Shown here piece after piece: positions 53,192 to 62,468 of a stretch of DNA of 64,000 nucleotides. The position numbers and the translations under genes are program-made. Each line of letters begins with the position of its first letter. The first letter of the stretch is position 1. The notes under the pieces are model-generated. The model saw only the letters and a program-made list of their open reading frames with translations, was not told the DNA's origin and searched no databases. Origin of the DNA: Tetragenococcus osmophilus (GTDB taxonomy: Bacteria > Bacillota > Bacilli > Lactobacillales > Enterococcaceae); NCBI RefSeq assembly GCF_003795125.1, contig NZ_CP027783.1, positions 372,001 through 436,000 on the forward strand. The letters run 5' to 3'.

Positions 53192-55765
53192 TTATTTAAT
53201 TCGAAATGTACCAATTTCGCTCGGTTCTAAAACTTCATCAACACGTAAACCATATAACGTTTCATTTAACCGATAACGCTCCACTTTTCCTGGAAATGTC
53301 TCTGCTTTTTGGGATCCATTAAATAAACGAGTTAAAATTATGTCACTTCCTTCAGCTTTCTTGATCGTACTCATAATCAAATTAGTTTCTGCTAGATCAA
53401 ATAGACTATATTCATTTTCGACTTGAATATTCTCTTTATTTAGCTTCATCGCATTATATGGTATTTGATTATATGTGTATATTGGTGTTAAGAATTCCTT
53501 GGCATAATACAAAACATTTGCTTCATCAAATCCTTCGTTTGTAAAAAATAAAGCAAGTGATAATTTTAAGCGACCTAACATTTGCGAATTCGGTGTTTTC
53601 ATTTTTATCCCCGATGGCCTTCCTGGTCTACGTAAAAGATCTTCTTTTCCTAAAATCCCTACACTTCTGAATAATGTAATAGCAATGGTTTCAAAATTCT
53701 TACCAACTATTTCATATTCTCGCGTACTATTTGTAAAAACAGCTGCTGTATGACCAGGCTCGCTTAGGGCCGCAGTACTTAAAAATGGATAAATTGCATC
53801 TGGACGCTCGTCCCAATCTTCTTTTTCCCAAACATTTATCGCCTCGTCAATAACTGGACGTTGTACAAGCCCAAATTGGTTATCAGCAGTAGAAAGCTTA
53901 CTGGCTATTTGTGTAGGGACTAATAAACGTGTTCTTTGGTCTTTGCTATCATTATCCACTGTAATTTCAAATGGAATATAGCAATCATTTTGTGTTAATT
54001 GAATAGCAATTTCAATCCCTAGCTTTCCATTCATAGTTTTATTTTTACGTTCTTCCATATCACTTGGAATAGACCATTGATATCGAATATATAATTCTTG
54101 AGATTCTTTATATTGAATTACATTGATTGAAGCAGTGACTGAATCAACTGAATATAATGGTTGGTCATTTTCTAACGGAGAAAAATCATACTCATCACCA
54201 TCATCTGCAACATTTTCCAGCCCTAACACTTCCTTGTAAAGTTTGCCACTTCTCTTATCGTAAACATTAATTGTCCCGTTCATTTGTGCTTCAATTTTAT
54301 AGTTTACATTTTCAATTACATTGTCTCTTGTTTCTATCGTCGTTTGCTCATGTTCCCCTTGAACTATATATAAAGTTTTATAACCTACTGATTTTATATT
54401 GACAGTAAACTCGACTTCATACTGAATAAATGGTTCATAATCACCATAGTGAACAATTTGTCGATCTATTAAACCTGGGTCAATAACTTTTTTATTTAAT
54501 ACTTGGTAAGGAATTTCATTACCATATTGGTCCAAAATTACGAAATCACTTTTCTTAGAAATTACTTCACAACGAACAGTTTTTTTACGAAAATTTTGAA
54601 AAAGGTTATAAACGACTAGTTTTTCCGTCTCTTTATAATCAGTTGTAGCTTCCGAAATTTTTCTCATATAAAAATCAATCAAACGATCAATTCTTTCTTC
54701 GACGCTATTGTAACGTGCTAATATTTCTGCGTGAACTTTATCTGAACAGCAAGCTGCCATACTATCATGAGCATGGTTCACCATTAAGTCTTTCCATATA
54801 GCTTCTACTGTCCCCTCTTGATAATCAAAACCTAAAGCATAAGCAATTGACATTAGCGGTTCTAGAATGTTGGTAATTTTATTTTCAACCTGAACGTTAC
54901 TAGCTTTCAAATCCATTCTTGTAGAATAAATACTTCGATGAACTCGACTATATTTTCCATCAATGAATTCCCCTTGAACTTCTGGCAGATCTGTTTTTTC
55001 AATTTCTTCAAAAATATCCTCAAAACGACCTAATATAAAATTGCGATCAGGATATAATTTTTTTAAAGCAATAATTACTTCTGAAATATTTTTCTGAATA
55101 GGCATCTGGTCGTGTCCATTAGGTATAATTATATTTTCAGTTGTAGCCCCTTTATCAAGCACTGCAAAGTATTTATCCATTCTCTTTTTTAATGGAGCTT
55201 CTTCTATTGGTAAGTACTTGCCAATAGCATATCCTAACGGTAATAATTGTGTAGTGACCTTAGAACCTGCGGATCCTGCCCAATTAAATTCTGTCTTGTC
55301 CGTACCATAACGCTCTGAAATACCCCGCCAAAAAACCGAACGAGTTATTTCAAAATTATTTAAAATCTGAGGTATTTGAGCAGATTGACCAAACGAGTCG
55401 GGTAAGTAGCCAATTTTCATAGGTTCTCCAAATTCTCGACTATCTTTTATACCATATAGTAAATTTCTAACAATCGATTCTCCTCCTACTACCATTTCAT
55501 CCGTTTGAGTATACCAAGGTCCAATAATTAGTCGCCCATCTTCAACTAATTTTTTAAAACGCGGCATCTCTTCAGGGCATAAGGCAGAAAAGTCTTTTAT
55601 AATAGACGTTTGTCCGTCTAATATATAACTAGGGTATTCTGGGTTAGCCTCAAGAAAATCTAATACCTCTTTTAAATCATTTACTAATAAAATTTTCGAT
55701 TCCTCTGCAGAAAAATACCATTCTCTATCCCAATGAACATGAGGGACTATATATACATTTTTCAT
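53192..55765 (-). CDS. mngB: alpha-mannosidase, probable mannosylglycerate hydrolase (GH38)
   Basis: This glycoside hydrolase family 38 protein of about 857 residues begins MKNVYIVPHVHWDREWYFSAEE, with the zinc-binding HxHWDREW; the nucleophile Asp is in GYLPDSFGQSAQIPQ, and further zinc ligands lie in VNHAHDSMAACCSDKV. The frame extends to 55801, but the ATG at 55765 has GGAG 8 bases upstream and matches the family start. E. coli MngB (879 residues) hydrolyses 2-O-(6-phospho-mannosyl)-glycerate. Here too the gene follows a fructose-family IIABC PTS gene, the MngA-MngB layout. Products would be mannose 6-phosphate and glycerate. Other phosphomannosides are possible substrates. Confidence 0.88.
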   Translation of the reverse strand: MKNVYIVPHVHWDREWYFSAEESKILLVNDLKEVLDFLEANPEYPSYILDGQTSIIKDFSALCPEEMPRFKKLVEDGRLIIGPWYTQTDEMVVGGESIVRNLLYGIKDSREFGEPMKIGYLPDSFGQSAQIPQILNNFEITRSVFWRGISERYGTDKTEFNWAGSAGSKVTTQLLPLGYAIGKYLPIEEAPLKKRMDKYFAVLDKGATTENIIIPNGHDQMPIQKNISEVIIALKKLYPDRNFILGRFEDIFEEIEKTDLPEVQGEFIDGKYSRVHRSIYSTRMDLKASNVQVENKITNILEPLMSIAYALGFDYQEGTVEAIWKDLMVNHAHDSMAACCSDKVHAEILARYNSVEERIDRLIDFYMRKISEATTDYKETEKLVVYNLFQNFRKKTVRCEVISKKSDFVILDQYGNEIPYQVLNKKVIDPGLIDRQIVHYGDYEPFIQYEVEFTVNIKSVGYKTLYIVQGEHEQTTIETRDNVIENVNYKIEAQMNGTINVYDKRSGKLYKEVLGLENVADDGDEYDFSPLENDQPLYSVDSVTASINVIQYKESQELYIRYQWSIPSDMEERKNKTMNGKLGIEIAIQLTQNDCYIPFEITVDNDSKDQRTRLLVPTQIASKLSTADNQFGLVQRPVIDEAINVWEKEDWDERPDAIYPFLSTAALSEPGHTAAVFTNSTREYEIVGKNFETIAITLFRSVGILGKEDLLRRPGRPSGIKMKTPNSQMLGRLKLSLALFFTNEGFDEANVLYYAKEFLTPIYTYNQIPYNAMKLNKENIQVENEYSLFDLAETNLIMSTIKKAEGSDIILTRLFNGSQKAETFPGKVERYRLNETLYGLRVDEVLEPSEIGTFRIK

Positions 55766-55793
55766 TTTATAAACTCCTCTATTTATTTTAAAT

Positions 55794-57704
55794 TCATGCA
55801 TTTTGTTTATGCAGCTTTTGTCTTCTTGTTATAATTAATAAAATTGTAGACAGTATAGCACCAATTAAAGCAGCACCTAACCAAACCACTGCATTCATAA
55901 GCCCATTACTACCACCTTCTAATAAAAACATGGAAAAAATTCCTGCTCCAGGAACACTTAATCCAATCCCACTACTCATTACAATAGCTCCTGTTACTAA
56001 TGAGCCAGCAATAAATGAACCAATCACCCGTATAGGGTCTCCCATCGCAAAGGGAATAGCTCCTTCTGTAATACCAGCCAACCCTAAAATCCAAGTTTGA
56101 GTTCCAATTTCTCGTTCTTGTTCAGTAAATAGTTCTTTTTGCAAAAAACACGCAGCCGAAAGCGAAAATGCTGAAACCATCTTCACAGAAGCAAAAGCAC
56201 AATAAGGAGCGAAGTTTCCATTAGACATTGCACCGATACAAAAAGCATAAGCTGCTTTATTTACCGGTCCACCTAGATCAAAAGACACCATCATCCCTAA
56301 AACCGCTCCCATAATTAAAGCATTAGTTCCTTGTAATGTATCTAACCAACTAATTAAACTATTATTTATTGCTGCGACTGGTCTACCTAGCAGAAACAGC
56401 ATAATACAACCGACAACCAATGAACCTATTACTGGATAGACCCAAAATGTGACAAAACTAGAAAATACACCTTTTGGATTGATATTTTCTTTCATCCATT
56501 TCATGACAAAGCCGGCCAATAGCCCAGATAACATCGCTCCTAAAAAACCACTGTCAATTGTTATTGCCGCAAGTCCTCCAGCAAAGCCTGGAGCTAGACC
56601 CGGTTTATCAGCAAGTGAATATGCCATATACCCAGAAAGAACCGGTAACATCATCGTATTTAATAAGTCGCCACCCAGACCATTTAATAAATACAGCCAA
56701 CTCCCTTCTTGGTCGGCTATCTCCTGTAGCCCAAAGACTTGAGTAATTAAAACTGCAACTGTTGATATCATACCGCCAGCAATAATTAAAGGAATAATAT
56801 AAGAAATCCCTGTCATAACAGAGTCCTTAATTTCCGACCAAACTCCCTTAGATGGCTCTTCATCAAAAGTTTCGGTATCTTTTTGATTATTTGGTACAAA
56901 ATTTTTTGTTCTTTCAAACAAAGCATCTAAAACTTTACTAGAATTTTTAATAGGCTCAGCAACGTTTACATCAACCTGAGGAAGATTTACAAAACGATTA
57001 GTTTCTTTTAAGGCTACATCATGAGCAAATATAATACCTACCGCTTTATCTATATCCTGTCTAGTAATACGGTCCTCAATACCTTTTGCCCCTTGTTTTT
57101 CAATTTTTGCTTGATAGCCACGACGACTCGCTTCTTTGCTAATTTCTTCAGCAGCCATGTACGTATGTGCTATTCCTGCTGCACATGCTGTAATTCCCAA
57201 AATGAATCCTTTGTTTCCTGTCACTTGCTCTTCATCATTATGCTCAACATTATTATTGCTTAATAAATTCAATACCTGACTTACTGATCTCGCATTTTTA
57301 AATCCTTCTGTATAATTTTTATCTGATAAACGCGTAGCCAACTGTGCTAATAAATCTAAATGTCCACGATCTTCATGTTCTGGAATAGCTAACAGAAAGA
57401 GTATTTCCACCCGATTATTAGGGTCAAGACTTTCATATTTTTCAAGAGGAGAATTTAATTGCACTACAGCAAAAGCTGCCTTACGTACCGCTTCTGATTT
57501 CCCATGTGGTATAGCCATCCCGTTTTCAAAACCAGTTGGTGTCTCTTTTTCTCGATCAAATACCGCTGACAAATAACTTTCTTTATCCTCTATAATTCCT
57601 TCTTTTACAAATTTCTTAGCGACAAATTCAAAAACTTCTTCTTTAGTATTAAACGTTTGGTTTAAAAAAATTAAATTTTGATTTGTTGCGTCCGCCAAAT
57701 TCAT
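55794..57704 (-). CDS. mngA: fructose-family PTS enzyme IIABC (MngA-like)
   Basis: This protein of about 636 residues has domain order A-B-C. IIA (1-150) carries the His in GMAIPHGKSEAVRKAAF, IIB (about 165-265) the Cys in GITACAAGIAHTYMAAE, and IIC (about 300-630) the helices starting GISYIIPLIIAGGMI with GITEGAIPFAMGDPIRVI. The ATG at 57704 is chosen because AGGAGG lies 10 bases upstream; the ATG at 57713 is too close. The protein is similar in arrangement to E. coli MngA, the mannosylglycerate PTS. It lies between an RpiR regulator and the GH38 gene on the same strand. Confidence 0.9.
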   Translation of the reverse strand: MNLADATNQNLIFLNQTFNTKEEVFEFVAKKFVKEGIIEDKESYLSAVFDREKETPTGFENGMAIPHGKSEAVRKAAFAVVQLNSPLEKYESLDPNNRVEILFLLAIPEHEDRGHLDLLAQLATRLSDKNYTEGFKNARSVSQVLNLLSNNNVEHNDEEQVTGNKGFILGITACAAGIAHTYMAAEEISKEASRRGYQAKIEKQGAKGIEDRITRQDIDKAVGIIFAHDVALKETNRFVNLPQVDVNVAEPIKNSSKVLDALFERTKNFVPNNQKDTETFDEEPSKGVWSEIKDSVMTGISYIIPLIIAGGMISTVAVLITQVFGLQEIADQEGSWLYLLNGLGGDLLNTMMLPVLSGYMAYSLADKPGLAPGFAGGLAAITIDSGFLGAMLSGLLAGFVMKWMKENINPKGVFSSFVTFWVYPVIGSLVVGCIMLFLLGRPVAAINNSLISWLDTLQGTNALIMGAVLGMMVSFDLGGPVNKAAYAFCIGAMSNGNFAPYCAFASVKMVSAFSLSAACFLQKELFTEQEREIGTQTWILGLAGITEGAIPFAMGDPIRVIGSFIAGSLVTGAIVMSSGIGLSVPGAGIFSMFLLEGGSNGLMNAVVWLGAALIGAILSTILLIITRRQKLHKQNA

Positions 57705-57770
57705 TATGAACATTCCTCCTAACTTGATAGCTTCATCGTACTTATTTCAGAAATAAAAATGGCAAAATTT

Positions 57771-57806
57771 GAAAAAATAAACCCTTTTCATTTTTATAGA
57801 AAAGGG
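57771..57806 (-). terminator. terminator after the RpiR gene, before mngA
   Basis: CCCTTTTC pairs with GAAAAGGG; on the minus strand TTTATTTTTTC follows. Confidence 0.75.
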
Positions 57807-57810
57807 AACC

Positions 57811-57824
57811 GTGTAATATTACAC
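57811..57824. promoter_or_regulatory. 14-bp palindrome at the 3' end of the RpiR gene
   Basis: GTGTAATATTACAC is a perfect palindrome overlapping the RpiR stop codon, about 107 bp before mngA. ATTACAC recurs at 58611-58617 in the promoter region of the RpiR gene itself. Both could be RpiR operators. Confidence 0.45.
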
Positions 57825-58559
57825 AATATTTATAGTTTTTCCTAAGCGATGAGCATATTGTTTAAATAGATTGTTCATAATTAAAAGAATTGGAGTCTTA
57901 TCTGTAACATTATATTCTTCAATTCTTTGTTCTGGCGAGAAACAAAACAAATTAAAATCTCCCATGCTAGTTAGCGGATTTTTATTTAGATGAGTTAATG
58001 TTATAACTGTATGTCCATAATTTTTAGCTTCACGTGCTAGCTTTAGAAGTTGTTCCTTTTGCCCGGATAAACTAATGAAAAAAATTACTTCGTTGTTCCC
58101 ATGCGTAATAACATGGTTTAATTCATTAGGGTAATTATAAAAAAAAGATTTGTAATCAATAGAGTAAAAATTATCGACAATAACTTTAGTTACATACGCT
58201 GTTTGTCCGATGGAATAAAAGTTTATTCTAGCTGTATTTATTAATTGTTCTAAAATCTCATAATTGTCTTTTGTATCTATAATTTCAAAATTCTTTAGTA
58301 ACACCGATTTATCTTCATTATCATAATTTGTATGTTTATTTTCTTGCTTAATCAAATACTTTAACTCCGAAAAACCAGAGTATCCTAACTTATGAGCTAA
58401 ACGCACAATCGTATTTGGTGAAGTGAAAAAACGTTTAGCTAATGAGGTAATCTTAACCTCATCAATGATATCTCGGTATTCTAGCAGATATGCAATGATG
58501 TCATCTTCCATATCTGTAAAACGAATAGAATTTAGCAAAATCCTCTCTTCAAATTTCAT
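57819..58559 (-). CDS. RpiR-family regulator of the mng operon
   Basis: This 246-residue protein has an N-terminal RpiR helix-turn-helix (VKITSLAKRFFTSPNTIVRLAHKLGYSGFSELKYLI) and a C-terminal SIS domain with the phosphosugar-binding loop FFISLSGQKEQLLKLAREAK. GGAGG precedes the ATG. It lies upstream of mngA on the same strand, separated by a terminator. It most likely responds to mannosyl-glycerate phosphate or another sugar phosphate made by the following genes. Confidence 0.9.
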   Translation of the reverse strand: MKFEERILLNSIRFTDMEDDIIAYLLEYRDIIDEVKITSLAKRFFTSPNTIVRLAHKLGYSGFSELKYLIKQENKHTNYDNEDKSVLLKNFEIIDTKDNYEILEQLINTARINFYSIGQTAYVTKVIVDNFYSIDYKSFFYNYPNELNHVITHGNNEVIFFISLSGQKEQLLKLAREAKNYGHTVITLTHLNKNPLTSMGDFNLFCFSPEQRIEEYNVTDKTPILLIMNNLFKQYAHRLGKTINIV

Positions 58560-58710
58560 TTTTGACCTCCATTATTTTAACCTTCTTATTAAGAATTATT
58601 TTGAGTATATATTACACTAATTTTTTGCACAAACATTTTTTGATATTAAATAATTAAGAAGCTTATAAAACTGCAATTTTCTTTAGGAAAAAGGGAACTT
58701 AGCTCTAACA

Positions 58711-58761
58711 ATAAAAAACAATACTTATTTCGTCTACTACATCCAACGAACATAAGTATTG
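58711..58761 (-). terminator. terminator after the EIICB gene
   Basis: CAATACTTAT pairs with ATAAGTATTG; on the minus strand TTTTTTAT follows. Confidence 0.8.
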
Positions 58762-58789
58762 TCTTTTAATTTTTTAACAATATAAAAGT

Positions 58790-60205
58790 TTATTCATCTA
58801 ATAATTTATTCATTTCTCCCATAACGCTAGTTACTTCAGGTCCAATTACAATTTGAAAATGGTCATCTGATGGTTTTACGATGCCACTAACACCAGTTTG
58901 TCTAATACGTTCTTCATTAACTAAACTTGGTTGACTAACTGTTACTCTCATTCGCGTTACACAATTATATATATCATCGATATTATCTTTACCACCAAGC
59001 GATTCTAATAGTTTCTTAGCAAGGTATTCATAATTCCCAGTACTTAACGATAAGTCTTTTTCTTCTTCTGAAGACTCTTCCGTATAATTACTTTCTTTTT
59101 CTCTGCCTAATGTTTCAATATCCAATTTAGTAATTAAATAATAAAACGTAAAATAGTAAAGGAAGAAAAACACAATTCCTACTGGGATAATTAATAAAAC
59201 ATTATCTCCTATATTAAATCCCAAAATATAATCAATAATATTTGCACCAAATGAAAATCCTAACCTAATATTTAAAGAATATGCAACAATACCCGCAATT
59301 CCAGCTAAAATTGAATGTACAAAATAAAGCATAGGCGAGATAAACATAAAACTAAATTCAATTGGTTCTGTAATATTAGTCAAGAATGAAGTAAAGGCTC
59401 CACTTCCCATAATTCCTTTTACTCTTTCTTTATTTTCTTCCCGGGAAGCTCTATATATCGCAAATGTAATTCCTGGCACACCAAACATCATTACAATAAA
59501 AAAGCCTGCCAAAAAATAACCTGCTGTCGGATCTCCATTCAAGAAACGCGGAATTTCTCCACTTAATGTTTCCCCTGTCTGCGTTGTAAAACTACCTAGT
59601 TCGAAGTAAATGTACGTATTAATAACGTGGTGTAACCCCAAGGGAATCAATAAACGGTTGAAAAACAAAAACAAACCAACTCCAAAGGCACCCATTCCGA
59701 CCCAACTTTGGGCAAACAAATCGATAACATTTTGAACTGGCGGCCAAATAAATCCAAAGATTAACGATACAATAATCATAATCATTAATACCATTGTAAG
59801 TGGAAATCTTTCCCCAGCAAAAAATGACAAAACTTTCGGTAATGTTTGATTTTTAAATGTATTATAGGTCCAACTAGCAACGCCTCCAGCTAATAGCCCA
59901 CCAAAGATTCCCATATTTATATCTGGATCCATAATGGCTAGACCTTCACGTAGAGTTAATATCGATAAAACTGCTGTCAATGTTGCCATCCCTTTATCTC
60001 TAGCTTGAGCAAAACCGAATACTACTCCAATGGCAAATAAAATATCTAGATTTTCAAATACTGCATTTCCTGCTGACGATAAGATAGGAATGTTAAAAAG
60101 GTCATCAGCTGATAGTCTGAGTAATATTCCAGCTATAGGCATTGCAGAAACAGGTATTAGCATAGAACGTCCTAGTTTTTGAACATTTTCTTTTATTTTA
60201 ACCAT
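58790..60205 (-). CDS. glucose-family PTS enzyme IICB
   Basis: This 471-residue PTS protein has IIC first (about 1-375; GRSMLIPVSAMPIAGILLRL, GGLLAGGVASWTYN, GVGLFLFFNRLLIPLGLHHVINTYIYFELG, NITEPIEFSFMFISPMLYFVHS). IIB comes last, with the phosphorylated Cys in DDIYNCVTRMRVTV. No IIA domain is attached; it must come from another protein such as the bgl-type or a general glucose IIA. It closes an operon of GH4, ChbG and IICB. A cre-like site precedes it. The sugar is probably a beta-linked disaccharide of glucosamine or N-acetylglucosamine, judged from the neighbours. Confidence 0.9.
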   Translation of the reverse strand: MVKIKENVQKLGRSMLIPVSAMPIAGILLRLSADDLFNIPILSSAGNAVFENLDILFAIGVVFGFAQARDKGMATLTAVLSILTLREGLAIMDPDINMGIFGGLLAGGVASWTYNTFKNQTLPKVLSFFAGERFPLTMVLMIMIIVSLIFGFIWPPVQNVIDLFAQSWVGMGAFGVGLFLFFNRLLIPLGLHHVINTYIYFELGSFTTQTGETLSGEIPRFLNGDPTAGYFLAGFFIVMMFGVPGITFAIYRASREENKERVKGIMGSGAFTSFLTNITEPIEFSFMFISPMLYFVHSILAGIAGIVAYSLNIRLGFSFGANIIDYILGFNIGDNVLLIIPVGIVFFFLYYFTFYYLITKLDIETLGREKESNYTEESSEEEKDLSLSTGNYEYLAKKLLESLGGKDNIDDIYNCVTRMRVTVSQPSLVNEERIRQTGVSGIVKPSDDHFQIVIGPEVTSVMGEMNKLLDE

Positions 60206-60222
60206 TTTTACCCTCCTTTAAA

Positions 60223-60236
60223 AAACAGCGCTTACA
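60223..60236 (-). promoter_or_regulatory. cre-like site before the EIICB gene
   Basis: On the minus strand TGTAAGCGCTGTTT matches the CcpA consensus except for the last two positions. It lies 18 bp before the start codon, inside the operon, where a bound protein could act as a roadblock. Confidence 0.5.
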
Positions 60237-60254
60237 ATCCGTTAGTGAACCATT

Positions 60255-60998
60255 TTAAATATCTCCGTAATTTCCTAATGTGATATTGTTCTTTTCAAAC
60301 ATTTCTTTATACTTTCTATTTTGTAATTCTGCACATGTATAAGCTCTTAAATCTCTTAATCCAGAATTATCTAAAACAACTTGATCTATAAAACCTGGAT
60401 GGCACATGCATTCAACAGAATGGTATGCTTTGCAATCTTGAATAAGATTTTTTATTTTAATTGGTTTCCATATCTCTTTATCCTCGGCCATTTGGTCAAA
60501 ATCAAGAGAGAATCTGCTTGTTGTTTTTAAGCTTGATGGGACTTCAAAATTATTTCTGACTGGCAAATCATATTCTTCAGCTAACCTAATAAAGACTTCT
60601 CTAATTGGTTCCAACCTATTAACATGGTGATGGCTATCTAAATGCGTAGGTTTAATACCTGCAAGTAAAATTTTTTCTATTTGCGCTTGCCATTCTCGAT
60701 ATACATCATCAGTATCAATATAAAAATCGCTTTCATAAAATGATAATGGATAAAATTTATTATTATTAGTAATAGAAGGGACGTCCTCTAACAAAGGGCT
60801 CCCACATGTTAATGTCAAATGTACACCAATACCTAAGTTTATATTATTTTTAGCTATTTTTACCCCGTGTTCAAACCCCGGCATGTTAGCTAGCATTGTT
60901 GTAGAAGTTAAAATTCCTTTTTTGTGGGCAGCTGTAATCCCTAAATTAATACCTTCACTATAACCAAAATCATCTGCGTTAATTATCAATAAATCCAT
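60255..60998 (-). CDS. chbG: ChbG/YdjC-type carbohydrate deacetylase
   Basis: This 247-residue protein has MDLLIINADDFGYSEGINLGI (metal-binding DD), GVHLTLTCGSPL, and PTHLDSHHHVNRLEPI (metal-binding His pair), followed by CHPGF. Members remove an N-acetyl group from chitooligosaccharides or their phosphates; in E. coli ChbG acts on chitobiose 6-phosphate so that ChbF can cleave it. AAAGGGATG-type site precedes the ATG. It sits between a GH4 gene and a PTS gene, the same functional trio as in chb. Confidence 0.9.
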   Translation of the reverse strand: MDLLIINADDFGYSEGINLGITAAHKKGILTSTTMLANMPGFEHGVKIAKNNINLGIGVHLTLTCGSPLLEDVPSITNNNKFYPLSFYESDFYIDTDDVYREWQAQIEKILLAGIKPTHLDSHHHVNRLEPIREVFIRLAEEYDLPVRNNFEVPSSLKTTSRFSLDFDQMAEDKEIWKPIKIKNLIQDCKAYHSVECMCHPGFIDQVVLDNSGLRDLRAYTCAELQNRKYKEMFEKNNITLGNYGDI

Positions 60999-61012
60999 AA
61001 ATTCACATCCCT

Positions 61013-62323
61013 TTAATTTAATTCAATCCAATAATCACCATTTGCTTCTATAAACTCATCTAATACCTTCTTCGCAACGTCAGCATTAGGAACTGTTTGG
61101 TTAAGCGAGAATGATTCAAAAGCTTTTTGATACGAATTTTCAAAAAAGGCATCCACTAATAATTTTTCTGAAGCTACTTGAGCCTCCATCAAACCTTTGT
61201 GAAAATCTGGAATATTTTCTCTTAGGGAAATTGGTTCTACTCCTTTTGAATTAACATAACACGGTAGTTCAACTACAGCATCTTCCCTCAAATTAGGAAT
61301 AGCTCCTCGGTTTGGCACGATTAACATAAAACGTTTATTCGAATTATTTTGAATAGATATCGCCATATCCACAATATATTGTCCATGCGAATCACTTTCA
61401 TAATGTACTTCAGTAATATCTTTTGCCTTTTGTATTTGTTTTACTGTTTCTTTAATTTCTTTAAGGCGCCCATCCAAAATTTCGTTAGCCCGTGTATAAT
61501 CTGGGTCAGAATGTTCTAAGACAATGTTAGGGTGCAAATAATATTGTAAATAATTATTTGGAACATGTGTGGGGAAACTTTTTACCATATGTTCCATAAT
61601 TTTGTACGTAGTTTCCCAATTTTTTTCTAGATCATCCGTTTTAAAACCTTGATGAATAATTTTTTCTATAATTTCAGGCATAATGTCTCTATTTACACTT
61701 CGATCATATATATTTTTATACCAGCCAAAGTGATTTAGACCATAATATTCACTTATCCAATATTGGCGATCATAATCGAACGAATCAGCAATTAATTCTT
61801 CTATGCTAATGGTCATATCACAAGCATTGATTATTTTAGCATCAGGGAAACTTCTTCGAACACTTTCTGCTATTATGGTTTCCGGATTGGTATAATTTAA
61901 TATCCATGCATCAGGAGCGTATTCTTGAATATCACTAATAAGACCCAAAAATCCCTTCATTGAACGCATTCCATAAGAAAAACCACCCAATCCACATGTT
62001 TCTTGCCCAACAATACCATGATTTAATGGAATCTTTTCATCTAGCTCTCGCATTTCAATTCCGCCAACTCTAATTTGAGAAAAAACAAAATCAACTCCGG
62101 TGAAAGCCTCCTCAGGTTTTAAAGTAGCTAATAAAGGAATATCAAAACCGTGCTTTTTTAACAAGAAATCAATAATGATTTCCATATCATGATTTCTCTC
62201 TTCGTCTATATCGTACAAACGAATTTCTTGAATTGGGAAGTCCTCTTGATTTTTTAACAAAGTAAGCACGATACCTGGCGTATGCCCACTACCTCCGCCT
62301 GCAATTGTAATAACGTTTGACAT
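61013..62323 (-). CDS. chbF: GH4 6-phospho-beta-glycosidase
   Basis: This 436-residue glycoside hydrolase family 4 enzyme uses NAD and a metal ion. The N-terminus VITIAGGGSGHTPGIVLTLL binds NAD; the metal ligands are expected at the Cys in INACDMT and the His in YGLNHFGWYK. WILNYTNPETIIAESV and QETCGLGGFSYGMRSMKG are other family signatures. AAGGAAGG precedes the ATG. It is first in the GH4-ChbG-IICB operon, divergent from an RpiR regulator. By analogy with E. coli ChbF it should split mono-deacetylated chitobiose phosphate or cellobiose phosphate. Confidence 0.92.
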   Translation of the reverse strand: MSNVITIAGGGSGHTPGIVLTLLKNQEDFPIQEIRLYDIDEERNHDMEIIIDFLLKKHGFDIPLLATLKPEEAFTGVDFVFSQIRVGGIEMRELDEKIPLNHGIVGQETCGLGGFSYGMRSMKGFLGLISDIQEYAPDAWILNYTNPETIIAESVRRSFPDAKIINACDMTISIEELIADSFDYDRQYWISEYYGLNHFGWYKNIYDRSVNRDIMPEIIEKIIHQGFKTDDLEKNWETTYKIMEHMVKSFPTHVPNNYLQYYLHPNIVLEHSDPDYTRANEILDGRLKEIKETVKQIQKAKDITEVHYESDSHGQYIVDMAISIQNNSNKRFMLIVPNRGAIPNLREDAVVELPCYVNSKGVEPISLRENIPDFHKGLMEAQVASEKLLVDAFFENSYQKAFESFSLNQTVPNADVAKKVLDEFIEANGDYWIELN

Positions 62324-62400
62324 ATTATCCTTCCTTTCTAAAATTTCTTAATTACATACTAAGTTTAAAGTGTGATAAAATACAGTTTAAACAAAGATAA

Positions 62401-62413
62401 TGAAACGGTTTCA
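62401..62413. promoter_or_regulatory. palindrome between chbF and the divergent RpiR gene
   Basis: TGAAAC, one base, GTTTCA: a perfect inverted repeat in the 145-bp divergent promoter region. It resembles a cre site shortened by one base and may be a CcpA or RpiR operator. Confidence 0.55.
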
Positions 62414-62468
62414 AATAAAAAGAAGTTGTTTTCAACTTATGAAAAAATTTTCAAAATGAGGAAAAACT

